This document shows, in pieces, positions 42,756-54,265 of a DNA stretch of 64,000 nucleotides; the first letter of the stretch is position 1; the number at the start of each line of letters is the position of its first letter. The stretch covers positions 62,001 through 126,000 of the forward strand of contig JAKSZP010017318.1 in assembly GCA_022478985.1 (NCBI GenBank), read 5' to 3'. Source of the DNA: Massospora cicadina (taxonomy: Eukaryota; Entomophthoromycota; Entomophthoromycetes; Entomophthorales; Entomophthoraceae). The notes under the pieces are model-generated. The model made no database searches and was not told the DNA's origin. It saw only the letters and a program-made list of their open reading frames with translations. The translations under genes and the position numbers were made by a program.

Positions 42756-43579
42756 GGGAGGTAGGTAGGGTAAGCTGGGGCCTCTGTGTGGTGCAACTGG
42801 GGAAAGCCCACGGAAATATGGGTGAGTAGCTAACACCAGAACCCAGAGAGGCACATTGGTCGGAGCCTGTAGTGGCCTGAAAGAAGTGCGGGATGGTAGT
42901 GATGACTGTGCCTACCTGTTCTTGTGGGCGTCTACCACTCCCTGAGGGGAGAATATGAGCAGGAAAGGGGGTGCAAGTTGGGCAAGGTAGCTGTCAAATA
43001 GCCTCCCCATGAGCCGGGGTTGCGCAGGTGTGGACCCCAGGACAAGGGAGGGGCAATCCTGTTTGGATGCACTCTGGTGCACCTGCCTACAATAAACACT
43101 GCAGTTTGCCAAGTTGGCCTGAAGCTTGGCTAGCTGCCAGTTTGGTCAGCATGAGCCAACTGGCACGAAATAGATCATGCAAAAAGATTAAGGCTGATCC
43201 AAAAGAACTCCAAGGCTTCTTGGACAAAAAGGAGCTTGAGAGCATAACTCTGCTAAAAAAGCAGGTGACAAAAGGGAGGGCTTTGCCTTCTCCCCCTCAG
43301 GGGTCTTAAACCTGGGGGTCATTGGGTATTGTCCCCCGCAAGGGAATGAGGGCATATCGCCTATCCTGGCTGGTGCAGACGAGCTGCCTAGTACTTAAAC
43401 AGGGCGGGCATATGTCAGTTTAGGGGGTAGCGTGAGCTACTCCCAATCATGGTTGGGCCCCATATTTCTTGAGAGTGGATTAGATTCACGCAGCCCTAGT
43501 GTGGTGGGGGGCAATACCCCAGGCCTTCATCCCGCAATATTTGCCCACACTAGGAGCCCCAAGGGGCTTTTTAAAAATA
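42756..43579 (+). mobile_element. S: 824 bp retroposed insertion, SINE-like or LINE 3' end
   Basis: GC-richer than everything around it, bounded by a perfect 13-base duplication, and ending GGCTTTTTAAAAAT at its 3' side, so it is a target-primed retroposon on the plus strand. Open stretches exist (43028-43309 with MSQLARNRSCKKIKADPKEL) but no family motif is visible. No tRNA-like A and B boxes were recognised. It could be a 5'-truncated LINE, a long SINE or a retroposed host transcript. Confidence 0.75.
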
Positions 43580-44379
43580 AAGATCTCACCTGACTTGGAA
43601 CACAAGAAGGAGTATGGGACAGCTGAGCCAAATACCACCATCTCATGTGGAGCATATAGCGCTTTGCCACTTATATTCGGATCCTTGGTGATATCTGCGC
43701 CAGCAATATTTTTAACCAATTAAAACTATGACATTCGGATTGGGACAGAATTTCTACGGAAGTATGGAGGTAAATGTAACTTCAGGGATAAATCGTTGAC
43801 CTTATTGGGTCAGACGTTACCATTGGTCTATCAGAAGGATGGGGAAGCTCCAATGAGTATGAGAAATAACTTCACTACCCTGATATACAATGATAGCATT
43901 GTCCTAATTTGATATTATCTAGTTGGCTTGAAGCGATGAGAAATGTTGATAGAAATCCTAGAAAATTGGTGAAATTCACTGAGGATCAAGGAGTGAAAAC
44001 CATACCACCAGGATCATAAATAATGGTTAAAATGGGGTTGACATTAGAGATACCAGAGCTGCTGTATGGAAAGTAGTAAGCCCCTGAGAGAAGTCCAGAG
44101 GAGAGCCTTGGGTGGCTCCTGGAATAATTGTGCCAAGCCATGGAGAGATTGAGTTCTTCTGGCGAGCTTAAGTGAAAAACTGATGAAGGTCAAGAAGAAT
44201 CAGTCGTCACGTTTGTTCATCTAATCCTGACGGCTGAACAGAGGAATTTCACGATTTTAGGACCCTTGATGAGATGGGATTACCAGCTGGGGTAACCAAT
44301 ACTATCAATCTATTAGGTGATTGAGAATAACTCACTGTTCTGATGGAAGGACAGCAAGAGAAGGTGCTTGCATTGTTCA

Positions 44380-45245
44380 AAAAGTATTATGAAGTATTCA
44401 CCCAAGACGACCACAATTTGGGGTGTGTGAGTGATGTGATTACAAGGTTGATACTGGGGAAATTTTTGGCAATCAGGATGAGACCGATTTGACAGATTTA
44501 GGTGGCTGAAGCAGTAGTGGAAGAAGAGGTCAGCAAACTAGTGAAGCATGGGCTTCTAGTTCTATTGTCAAGTCCCTGAGTGAGTCTGATTCTTATTGTG
44601 AAGAAAAAGGACGGCTCTAATATGTATTGATCATTACTGAAAGCTGAATAAGATTACAAAGGATTTATATCCCCTACCAAGAATCAACAATTCGTTAGAT
44701 CGATTGGGAGAAATGAAGTATTTCTCTGTGATGGATCTGATAATGGGAAATTGACAAATAGATTTGCCAGAAGAGGACCAAGAAAAGTGCGCGATTATCA
44801 CTGTTCAGGGGCTAAATTAACTTATGAGTATGCCCCAGGTTCTATGCAATGCACCTGCGACGTTCTAGAGGGCCAGGGACGCTATACTAAATTACTTGAA
44901 GTTGTAATGCGTCCTGGTATATTTGGATGATATTGATGTGTTCAGTAAGACATTTATTGACCATTTACACCACTTGGAGTAAGTGTCTAAGAGACTGTCT
45001 GTGGCCAACCTGAATATTAAGCAGAGGAAGTGTCGCTTCTTCAAGAAAGAGTTGAAATATCTGGGATTCGTGATCAACTCTAGTAGCTTGCAGCTGCAAG
45101 CCCAGAAGATCAAAGCCATAGAATGAATGGCTGTGCCAAAGAGTGTCCAAGATATCCAAGTGTTCCTTGGAATGGTTGGATACTATAGAAGATTTATTCA
45201 GGATTTTCCAGAATTTCTGAGCCCTTATTCCTTCTGTTGAAGGAT
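44380..45245 (+). pseudogene. Reverse transcriptase of element B
   Basis: Blocks in order: ITKDLYPLPRINNSLDRLGE, MKYFSVMDLIMGN, MPQVLCNAPATF, then LVYLDDIDVFSKTFIDHLHH with an intact YLDD near 44920, then LGMVGYYRRFIQDFPEFL near 45170. Frames change and stops occur, so it is inactive. It supplies the segment missing from A. Confidence 0.85.
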
Positions 45246-45329
45246 CCAAAAAAAAGACACAGATTGAATGAAGAAGCACATATACCCTAAGAAGAATTAT
45301 GCCAGTACCTGATAGATTCTCCAATTTTG

Positions 45330-45760
45330 AATATATCCAAATTCAATTAAGAATTTATTATACAAACTGATGCTTTGTTGATGGCGATTGGCATCATATA
45401 CAGCCAAGTACATGAGCTTGGGTATGAACATTCGGTGGCATATGTGAGCCAAACACTCTCAGCCACTGAGAGGAATTACACCATAACTGAGCATAAATGC
45501 CTTGCGGTCATTTAAAATTGTAAACAGAAGCAGTGTACATCCACGAACATACTTCAATGTGGTGATGGAATACTCCTTGTTGCTTTGGCTTCACAATTTG
45601 CAAGAATCTGAAGGACAAATGGCCCAATGGGCATTAAAGTTACAGGCTTATAATTTCTAAGATTGTCTACTGAGTGGGGGCTTCTCATCAGAATGCAGAT
45701 GGATTATCACAATTACCAATGGTTCAGATGGTATACCAACAGGCGGATGAGTAGTTCCAG
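45330..45760 (+). pseudogene. RNase H of element B
   Basis: FIIQTDALLMAIGII near 45350-45390 keeps the first catalytic Asp. ERNYTITEHKCLAVI-like text near 45470 and LLWLHNLQESEGQMAQWALK near 45580-45640 follow. The TDH motif is damaged. Confidence 0.75.
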
Positions 45761-45919
45761 AGAATGGTTGATGGAGAAATCAGGAATGAGCCCTGAAAAA
45801 CACAATTTGCGCTTTGAAAAGCAATGGAAAACACTAAAACCGTGTATGGACAAGTTTTTAAGACTATTAATTGGAAGCGGTTACTTTTTACAAAGCTGTT
45901 AGAAAGAGTAGCTAATGTT

Positions 45920-46286
45920 CAAGCCACCCATAAGGTTGTCAGGTATGGAGGACTGAGAAAAATGACTGACCATATTCACTAGTACTACTGCTGGGAGTCA
46001 GTCAACTATGATGTCGCTGACTATTTATATTGTTGTGTGGAGTGCCAGTTGCTTAAGACACATAATTTTTTATGTCTGGATACCGACTGGTCCACCCTAG
46101 ATTTACTTGCCATACTATGTCCATTGACATGATGGGACCTCTGAAAATGAGCAGTAGGGGAGCCAAGTATATAATAGTTGCGATCAATCATCTAACAAGA
46201 TGGGTTGAGATGAAGGCCCTGGCGAGAGTAGATGCTACCAGTACTGCAAAGTTCATCCTGGACAAGTAGTATACTGACATGGATGC
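45920..46286 (+). pseudogene. Integrase of element B, first part
   Basis: HKVVRYGG near 45940 and CCVECQLLKT near 46040 form the HHCC domain. 46072-46269 reads MSIDMMGPLKMSSRGAKYII with the first catalytic Asp, and VEMKALARVDATSTAKFILD. Element G is inserted at 46286/53109. Confidence 0.85.
46282..46286. repeat. Target site duplication GATGC, left of element G
   Basis: GATGC recurs at 53109-53113. Removing G and one copy restores B's integrase frame order (compare A at 11018). Confidence 0.85.
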
Positions 46287-47158
46287 TATCGCCGCCCTGG
46301 GTTCTGCCCATATAACTCTGGAAATTTAGAACTTGGGGCGTCAAAAGGGGTAATCAGTTGCATGGATTTGACACTACCCAATTCAGCTTAAACTTCCTGA
46401 GAGAGCCTTAAACTTGACACTCGCATGCCAACTGTGCATCTTCTTTACAAATAATCCTGTGTACGTCAGAATCTTCTCTTGACCCAATGAAGTTTATCTC
46501 AACCTCTTTCCTTGCAAGCCTAAACTTACAAGGAGTCCTTCTCAAAAAGAGTGTCTTCTTCAAAGCAGGTTAATAACAGACTGGTTACTGGCGATTATTT
46601 CAAATAAAGAACAAACTTAAGGTTCTGTGAAAAAGACTGTTTATTTAAAAATAAAAACTTAGTATTTTTATACTAAATACTAAAGAATCAAGATGTAAAA
46701 TAAATTTAGTGATAATTAAATAGTGGACTGGGAAGATATTGTATCTTCTTCTGGAACCTCAGAACCATCTCTTCTTTCATTGATTTCTGTCTTGGGAATT
46801 CATTTTCTCATGTTCCTGAAAACGTGTACTATGGCGGTGTGTGGAGCCTTTAATATCATGATCGTTGGTTCTGTGGCTCCTGTGCGCTTTGGTGGAGTCA
46901 AAATATTCATTACCATCAATGGAATTAATGTGCTGGTTGCTTGATGGCACCGTTTTTTTGTTTTGGTTGTTTTCCTTTTCAGTGCACTATTTAGCACCTA
47001 TATTGTTCTGTTTCTTCTCGATGTTACTCAAACAAATTTTACCATTTTTGGAGCTAAACTCATCCTTGTTTAATAATTCTTGCGCTTTGATCGGTATTTC
47101 CACAATTCTACCAGAGGTCAAGGATTTACCAACTTCGCGGTGCGCTGAATCCGCGACA
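46287..47158 (-). repeat. 3' LTR of element G
   Basis: 872 bp; on minus TGTCGCGGATTCAGCGC to GGGCGGCGATA. Confidence 0.9.
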
Positions 47159-47170
47159 CCACCCCTTCCA
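47159..47170 (-). promoter_or_regulatory. Polypurine tract, element G
   Basis: The minus strand reads GGAAGGGGTGG directly before the 3' LTR. Confidence 0.8.
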
Positions 47171-47179
47171 AGATGAGAC

Positions 47180-48370
47180 CAAGGGTAGGATCTGAGCTGT
47201 ATAGCGTGGACTCTGTTGAATACAATGTTGGTGGCATCATCTCGGATGTATTATTTATGGCCCCTCTTGGCCAATACAGTTGATGTTCCAATCCAAATAG
47301 CTTAAAGCTTCTCAGGATGGCTTCCACAGATGTGGTAAAACAATACTTTATTGTTGACTCCAAATTCTGGCAGTTTGGTACGTCTCTGACTGTCTTTCTG
47401 CCCTTTTTGGATAATGTGCTTGATGTTCTTCCCAACTTCTAGCTGTATGCATATGAGCTCATCCGCCGACTCTTGTTGATAGTTCCCAGGGGTAAGTTCT
47501 TTTGATCTGCAGCAATTATTGGAGCCAACAGGGTAGGTAAGGGGGATAATCTAACATAGAGCGCCTTGAATGGAGACATTCCAATGACCCTATGGTGGCT
47601 AAGTTGGTAAGCAAACAGTGCAGATGGTAAAAAGATATCCCACTTTGACTTGTAGTTAACTGCTATCTTCTTAAGGATCCCAGATAACGTCCCATTTACT
47701 CATTCCACACTTCCATTTGATAATGGTGTATAGGGGGCAGTGAACAGCTGTTTCACCTCTACCAGATCCATAAGTTTTCTCACTACTTTGGAGATGAAGT
47801 TCTTCCTGTTATCCATTAGCTGGGTCTAGGGACAACCATGTCTTGTGATAATATGATTGTAGAGGAATCGGGAGGTGGTCCTTGCAGTGTATGTCTTGAT
47901 CGCCGTTGCATCAATCCACTTTTTGGAGTGGCCAATTGCTACTATTACGATTTTGTTCCCACTTGAGGCAGTTGGTAGTGGTCCTACCACATCGGTAGAT
48001 ACATTGTGAAAAGGCGTGGATGGAGGGATTGGTGTAAACTCAAACTTCTTTTCCAATGGTCTAAAAATTTCACATGGTATACACAGCCCCAAGGCTTGTT
48101 GCACCTCATCAGTCATAGCCTCCCAATAGAACCGTTCCTTGAGATAGGCTAGGGTCTTTTGAATTTTCCATGTCCCATGTGTTTGTGTGCCTTCATCACT
48201 AGTTCCATTCAATCGCTAGGTTTCACATATGGATACCATTTCCCTTTAATAAACTTCTGGAGTTTTCCATCTACTCTTTGCGTGTCCTTTGTTCATCTTC
48301 TTAAAACTGACTTGACTTATTCAGTTTCTTCTTCCCATTCCTCTTCAGGTAATCCAATTAGGTCATAAGT
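47180..48370 (-). pseudogene. Integrase of element G
   Basis: The zinc domain ends LCIPCEIFRPLEKK near 48075. The core at 47826-48212 reads VSTDVVGPLPTASSGNKIVI with the first Asp, and TTSRFLYNHIITRHGCP. Downstream, after a stop, MDNRKNFISKVV carries the second Asp and NGSVEWVNGTLSGILKK the Glu. 47118-47435 is the C-terminal region, ending close to the polypurine tract. Only a few lesions separate these blocks. Confidence 0.85.
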
Positions 48371-48428
48371 CGATAGCTCTTGTGCACATGCAAATGGAAC
48401 TCAGGCAATCTTGAGAGCCCATCTGCAT

Positions 48429-48905
48429 TCAGGTAGTTGCTTCCAGCCCTGTGTATAATTTCAAGTCATATCCTTGAAGCTGAACAGTCCATCTGGCTAG
48501 CCTCCCATCAGGATCCTTCATGTTCCTGAGCCAGCGTAAGGATGCATGGTCTGTTGCAATTTTGAAGTGAATCCCACATAGGTATGGCCAAAAGTGCTTC
48601 ACTGCTCTAATCACTGCAAGATATTCACGCTCTGTAACAGTGTAGTCTCTTTCCTCTTTGGTAAAGACCCTGGAATAATATTCGATGGGATTGCCAATCC
48701 CCTCCTCGTCTAGTTGTGCTAGTATTGGACCAAGTCCTACGTCGCTGGCATTGGTGTATAGGTAGAAGGTCTTGTTGAAGTCTGGGTATGTTAGGATTGG
48801 TGCCTCTACTGACTTCGTCTTCAGATCCTCAAAGGCTTGGTCTTGCTCTAGTCCCCACTCAAACTTAGAGTCCTTGTTCAGTAGGTATGTTAGGGGAGTA
48901 GCCAA
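48429..48905 (-). CDS. RNase H of element G, uninterrupted
   Basis: The longest clean retrotransposon frame in the window, 158 aa: MATPLTYLLNKDSKFEW, LYTNASDVGLGPILAQLDE, ERDYTVTEREYLAVIRAVKH, FKIATDHASLRWLRNMKDPD, RLARWTVQLQGYDLKLYTG. The order and spacing fit Ty3 RNase H exactly. The first catalytic Asp (TDAS) is Asn; the Glu and the TDH Asp are present. The first Met is the start of the open frame, not a true start, as the domain belongs to Pol. Confidence 0.85.
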   Translation of the reverse strand: MATPLTYLLNKDSKFEWGLEQDQAFEDLKTKSVEAPILTYPDFNKTFYLYTNASDVGLGPILAQLDEEGIGNPIEYYSRVFTKEERDYTVTEREYLAVIRAVKHFWPYLCGIHFKIATDHASLRWLRNMKDPDGRLARWTVQLQGYDLKLYTGLEATT

Positions 48906-48949
48906 GTCTGCAAACTCGTGGGATGAACTGTCTAAAGTATCCGATCATG

Positions 48950-49780
48950 CCCAAGAACCACTGGACATCCCTCATACTCTTTAGATGCTCCATTTCGGTT
49001 ATTGCCTTCACCTTTCCTTCTTGAGGTCAAAACCCCTGTGCACTGATCTCATATCCCAAAAACTCAAGTTACTTCTTGAGGAAGATGCACTTGCTCTGTT
49101 TCAACTTAAGATTTGATTCTCTCAACCATGTGAACACCTCTCAAAGGTGCTCAATATGCTTTCTGAACGTTCTACTAAATATTTTTATATCATCCAGATA
49201 GATTAGGATACTCGTCATATTCAGTTCTCCAAATATATGATCCATGGCACGTTGAAAGGTTGCTGGGGCGTTGCACAGCACTTGTGGCATCCTGGTCGGT
49301 TTGAAAAAGCCTTAGCTTCTGATCAAGGCACACTTTTCCTGTTCTTTGGGTGACAGTTCCATCTGCCAGTACACACTGGCCAGGTCCATAGCTGAAAAAT
49401 ACTTTGAACCGCCCAACCGTTTCAAGACGTCATCAATTCTTGGGAGAGGGTAATAATCTTTTTTGTGATTTCACTCAAGCGACGGTAATCCATAACCAAC
49501 CTGTTTGAGCCATCTTTCTTGCGCACCAACAGTAGTGGCGATGGCCATGGACTCTTTGAGGGCCTCAATAAGCCAGCATCTGTAAGTTGTTGAAGCTCCT
49601 TAGTGATGACCTCCTCTTCCATTTTATGATCAGCGGTATGGCTTCTATTTGAAAGGTATAGCTGACCCTGTATCCATACGGTGTTTCTCTCCTTTACCCA
49701 GACCATAATCGTTTGGTCCTTGGCTGAAAATGTCTTCAAACCCTTCCAATAAATAATCCAGCTCTTTCCGTTCTTTCTAT
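48950..49780 (-). pseudogene. Reverse transcriptase of element G
   Basis: 49422-49739 has TKELQQLTDAGLLRPSKSPW, LLLVRKKDGSNRLVMDYRRL. Then LGGSKYFSAMDLASVYWQME near 49390, LCNAPATFQRAMD near 49260 and ILIYLDDIKIFSRTF near 49190 with intact YLDD. It ends VQWFLGMIGYFRQFI near 48930-48970. Stops: one in place of a Gln-Gly region and a few others. Confidence 0.85.
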
Positions 49781-50227
49781 GTCACGTCAGCCAGCCCAAT
49801 TTGTATAATCATCCAACAGCATGTACTGACTCGATGGTATCACAATTGGTTAGTTTCACGCATGTCACAACTTGTACTTTCTCAATTTGGATAGGTTGAT
49901 TGGTGATGTTCCCCAGGAGGATAGTTACTTCACCCTCATGACTAGAGTCAAAGATTCCAGGCCGCACACGTGGCTCCTGTTCATGTACTCCTTCTCAGGT
50001 GTATATTTCAAGTACAGTGTTCTGGAGAATCTTTACATTTATGGCAGTGTGCATGACTCTTTGTTCTCCTGGTCGAATCTCCATTGCCTCATTGGCACTC
50101 AAGGGTAGCCCGTCTTCAGCGCACACTGAAGCAGGTAGTTTTTCACACCTTTTTCGCGAAGTATGTAGTGCACCGGGTATATTGATTGCTCAGTTTCAAC
50201 CAGACATGTCCACTGCTTCCTTGATTT

Positions 50228-50628
50228 CAGGTCTTCATCCTTAAACACAAGGGGCATCTGGTAGTTAAGCAGACTAAAGTGATGCTAACAAAGTCGATCT
50301 CTGCTCTGAACTCCAATAAAAATTGTGTGCCAATAAGGAAGTCATAGTGGTCGTTGTCCAAGACCACGGCAGGGGCAGTGAGTACCATGCGTCCAAAGCG
50401 TAAGGGTAAGGCATTGTAAGCCCCTAACGCACGTGTGGTGTCAGGTCCTGCTGTCCAATATCTCACATGGTAGTTGAGGTCTGGCATAAATTTTAGCTTC
50501 TTCATCAATTTTGAGGACATAATATTGACTGGGGCACCAGTATTAAGGACTGCCAGTACACGCACACGCTGTATCACAACTTCTACTTTGGTTACACTCT
50601 TCCCAAATGGATTCCCAGTTGACAGCAC
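50228..50628 (-). pseudogene. Protease of element G
   Basis: 133 aa open: VIQRVRVLAVLNTGAPVNIM, SKLMKKLKFMPDLNYHVRYW, LGAYNALPLRFGRMVLTAPA, NDHYDFLIGTQFLLEFRAE. The catalytic D-T-G is N-T-G, so the frame is open but the enzyme would be inactive. Confidence 0.85.
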
Positions 50629-50999
50629 GTCTCAGCTGACTTTTCAAATTCCTCTAATTGCTTGGGTGTATGAGACGTTGATTTGGAATGCAGAGTAGTA
50701 TTCAACTTATTATTATTGAAGGTGTCCAGAACAAGTTGTTCGCCTTCCTCTAGACTAATGACTACTTGGGTGGACTTCATTGCTTGAGCTAGGTATGTAG
50801 AGTTTATCCCTCATTGGTGGATCCATGTAATCGTAATTGTGAAAGTACAGATACAGTACTGGGGGCTCCTAAGACATGGTAACCGGCATCCATCAAGTAT
50901 TCATCTTGGTAATTGTCCTCTCCTTTAACATGTAGGTTCATCACCAATGTACAGTTACAGGGGTTTCCTCTTTTGGTGAAGGGGTTTTTTCACCGTTTT

Positions 51000-52200
51000 T
51001 TATTGGTCAAGCTCACTAATAGTGACCAGGCTTGTGACATTTGTGACATGTGAACTCCTTGAGCTGATACCGTGGAACTTGTTTAAGACCTTGTTTTTGG
51101 CTTGTCATTCTTATCCTGGGTAGCATACACCACTTTTTCAATTCTGCATGTTGGTTGAGTCATTGGTTTGTTCTCAATATTATAAGTTCCTTGCACATCA
51201 AGTAAAGCTTCTTTGATGGCCTTGAGAGATCAAGCTGTTTTGACCTCAAGCGTCATGTGCATCTTGAGGGCTGGGTGTGCTTCTAAGGAACTAAATAAGA
51301 CAGGCTTTGCGTAGGTAAGTCTAAGGTCCCTGTGGTCCATAGTTGTTGTGGTTGAAGGCAGTATTGGGCGGCATAATTCGGAAATGTCTCTGTCTTGCCC
51401 ATCTTCATCAATATGAACTCCTGCTTCATATTCTCAACATTCTGTGCGCTACCAAATTCTGATAACAGAATTATCTTGACCTCGGTCCAGGTCAAACCAG
51501 GGAGTTAACTAGCGCTGAGTATCTCCTGCGCTTTACGGCTCATGAAGCCTTGGATGTGACGAGCCTTTTGCTTGTCACTAGCACCATCCATGCTGTTCTC
51601 ATACATTTGTAAAAACCCAGCTATTGTTCCCTCGCCAAGAGTGAACATGGTTTTGAAATACAATTTAAAGTTTGGATCTTTATCTACTGGAGCACTTCGC
51701 TGATGTCGTGGGTTGTTGCTCCATGTGCAGCTAACACTAGCATTTCCAAACGTGAGGTGTCCAGCAAAGGGCTTAGATCAGGCTGCGGTTTTACTTGAAT
51801 TTGATCCTTAATTTCCTCTAAGTTTTGATCAATGCCATCAAAAATATTCTCATGGTGGTCTAAACGTTCACCATGCTATTCAATGTTCGTACATTTATTC
51901 CATTATCTGCTTCAAGGTATTGGACCCGTTCCTCAAGTCCTTTCAGATCAGTTTCAACTCTTCTAGTCACCTGTATGTTCCCTAGCACAGGGTAGTAGCC
52001 ACTCAAGCCTGTCAAGCAGTGTCTGAAACCCAATCTAGGTAGAACCTTAACTCCAATACTTCTTTTTCCAACGCTTACAGCCTTGCCTCGATTATCTCTT
52101 TTTCAGTTGGGGATGGGCTTCCTGCTGCTGCTTCACCATGGTATAACTCCATGGTCTCAAAACTAGGCACTTCTGTTTTCTTCAAACTATCTCTTCTCAG
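51000..52200 (-). pseudogene. gag: gag of element G
   Basis: Starts near 52200 (PTTQLRRDSLKKTEVP, then SPTEKEIIEARL-ALEKEVLEL, coiled-coil-like). The Gag core includes MARHIQGFMSRKAQEILSAS-like text near 51550 and 51283-51495 (TWTEVKIILLSEFGSAQNVE, KQEFILMKMGKTETFPNYAA). A zinc knuckle CHKCHKPGHY near 51045 is followed by two stops and lacks the last Cys. Confidence 0.75.
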
Positions 52201-52217
52201 CTGTGTGGTTGGCGTAA

Positions 52218-52235
52218 CCCCTGTAGTGAGCACCA
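52218..52235 (-). promoter_or_regulatory. Primer binding site, element G
   Basis: The minus strand reads TGGTGCTCACTACAGGGG one base inside the 5' LTR, identical to the site of A. Confidence 0.85.
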
Positions 52236-52236
52236 G

Positions 52237-53108
52237 TATCGCCGCCCTGGGTTCTGCTCATTTAACTCTGGAAATTTAGAACTTGGGGCGTCAAAAGGGT
52301 AATCAGTTGCATGGATTTGAAACTAACCAACTCAGCTTAAACTTCCTGAGAGAGCCTTAAACTTGACACTCGCATGCCAACTATGCGTCTTCTTTACAAA
52401 TAATCCTGTGTACGTCAGAATCTTCTCTTGACCCAATGGAGTTTATCTCAACCTCTTTCCTTGCAAGCCTAAACTTATAAGGAGTCCTTCTCAAAACGAG
52501 TGTCTTCTTCAAAGCAGGTTAATTCCAGACTGGTTACTGGCGATTACTTCAAATAAAGGACAAACTTAAGATTCTGTGAAATAGACTGTTTATTTAAATT
52601 AAAAACTTAGTATCTTTATAATAAATACTAAAGAATCAGGATGTAAAGTAATTTTAGTGATAATTGAATAGTGGATTGGGAAGATATTGTATCTTCTTCA
52701 GGAACCTCAGAACCATCTCTTCTTCCATTGATTTCCTTCTTGGGAATTCATTTTCTCATGTTCCTGAATTCATGTACTTTGGCGGTGTGTGGAGCCTTTG
52801 GTATCAGGATCGTTGGTTCTGTGGCTCCTGTGCGCTTTGGTGGAGTCAAAATCTTCATTACCATCAGTGAACTTAATGTCCTGGTTGCTTGATGGCACTG
52901 TTTTTCTTCCATTTTGACTGTTTTCCTTTTCAGTGCACTGTTCAGCACCTAAATCGTTCTGTTCCTTATTGATGTTACTTAAACGAATATTGCCATTTTT
53001 GGAGCTAAACTCATTTTGGTAAAATAATTCTTGCACTTCAATTGGTATTTCTAAATTCTACCAGAGGTCAAGGATTTACCAATTTCGCGGTGCGCTGAAT
53101 CTACAACA
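52237..53108 (-). repeat. 5' LTR of element G
   Basis: 872 bp; on minus TGTTGTAGATTCAGCGC to GGGCGGCGATA. AATAAA-type and TATA-like runs occur on both strands near 52590-52630. Confidence 0.9.
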
Positions 53109-53780
53109 GATGCTCACAGGTCCTGCTGAGTGATAATGGGACAAACTTTACAACTCATGTGATTCCACAGTTAAATGAGATAATGGGGATCTGATGAGTC
53201 ATGTCTGTACCCTATCAGCTGGAGATGAACGGACTGATGAAATGATTTAATGGAACTCTGGCTGTGATGCTGAGGAAGCTGGTTGCAGGAAGAACTTCCG
53301 TCTGGGGAATGTACCTAAGTTTGGTGACGTTTGCCTACAATTTAACTCATCGTATGGTGATGGGATAAACGCCATTTAAGTTGTTAAATGGGATGAAGGC
53401 CGCGTTGCAACCAATCTTATATTTGGTGGTGGAACCAACATTGGGGATGAGTGTCAAGCAGTAGCTGAACCAATTGATGAATATCCTGATCAAAATGTAA
53501 TTGCAAGCATTTGATACTACTTTGAAGAAAAGGATACAAGTGAAAATGATGGATGATAAGAACTGACTGGCATTTTGGAATACCAAATAGGTGAAAAAGT
53601 TGCTTATTGCAATATGCATAGTTTTGGATGAAGAAAAAAATTGGATGCATTGTGATCAGGTCTGTTTGAAATTATTGCCAAGATGGCAATGGACACCTAT
53701 TGAATCAAGAACCACTTGGATGAAAGTATTGTGAATTTAGCCAAGCTAAAAATTTAAAGCAGTGGGAAAATGATAATAAT
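53109..53780 (+). pseudogene. Integrase of element B, second part
   Basis: Resumes with VLLSDNGTNFTTHVI (second catalytic Asp), then MNGLMK-like text where the catalytic Glu should be, and TLAVMLRKLVAGRTSVWGMY. The C-terminal part to about 53780 matches A at 11340-11690. Confidence 0.8.
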
Positions 53781-53794
53781 AATAAGAGTGTTCC

Positions 53795-53990
53795 CAAAGG
53801 GCTGCTGAACCATTAAGATGGTTATGTCCTAATCATTAAGTCCAAAAAAGACCGCTGAACCAAAATAGATGGTTAAGTCTTAAAAATAAAACCTCTGAAC
53901 TATAATAAACTGGTAGGTCTAAGAAAACCTAGGATCCAGTTTAAGGGAATAAAATAAAAAGACGGACCACTGAACTGAAAAAATGTCAAG
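53795..53990. repeat. Hairpin repeat array, element B
   Basis: Same units as in A: GGGCTGCTGAACCATTAA, AAAGACCGCTGAACCAAAA with ATGGTTAAGTC, and a GGATCCAGTTTAAGGG unit. It lies just after the integrase stop. Confidence 0.7.
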
Positions 53991-54265
53991 TCCCATGGAA
54001 AATAAAGAAAAAAATGAATGATTGATAATATTGGAAAAAAATTAAAAACTGCATAGAAAGATTGTTATATTTTTATAATTTTTATTTTTATTAATTATTC
54101 TCAATTCAGGGATGATTCCGCCTATGTTGCTACTTGGGGAGGGAGGATGGATCGCAGCAGGAGTAAATAAGCCATTAAATTCCATGTGAGATCAAACACT
54201 AGTGAGGGCTAAACCTACACAAAACCAAGTTTTTTGAGTAGACGCAGATCCCTGAGAGAAAGTGA

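Larger units (their letters stand above)
42655..43900 (+). pseudogene. Protease of element B, split by insertion S
   Basis: YVRAILDSGAPINIV near 42675-42715 has an intact D-S-G. The frame runs to TKLVKRMKIS at 42750, is interrupted by S, and resumes at 43593 with DLEHKKEYGTAEPNTTIS and GAYSALPLIFGSLVIS. Without S the domain matches those of C and G in order. Of the proteases here it is the only one whose catalytic triplet still reads D-S/T-G. Confidence 0.8.
46287..53108 (-). mobile_element. Element G: full-length Ty3/gypsy, best preserved copy
   Basis: 6822 bp, two LTRs of 872 bp each, GATGC duplication, primer site and polypurine tract. The minus strand carries Gag with a CCHC-like motif, protease, RT with YLDD, RNase H (158 aa open) and integrase. 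LTRs are about 93% alike by eye. It is the innermost insertion of the nest D1 > D2 > B > G, hence among the youngest events here, yet already inactive. Confidence 0.95.

Noticed and set aside
46723..46944. Open frames shared by both LTRs of element G (also 52671-52892) on both strands.
   Set aside because: They are inside LTRs that are still alike, so the sharing reflects LTR identity and not coding selection.
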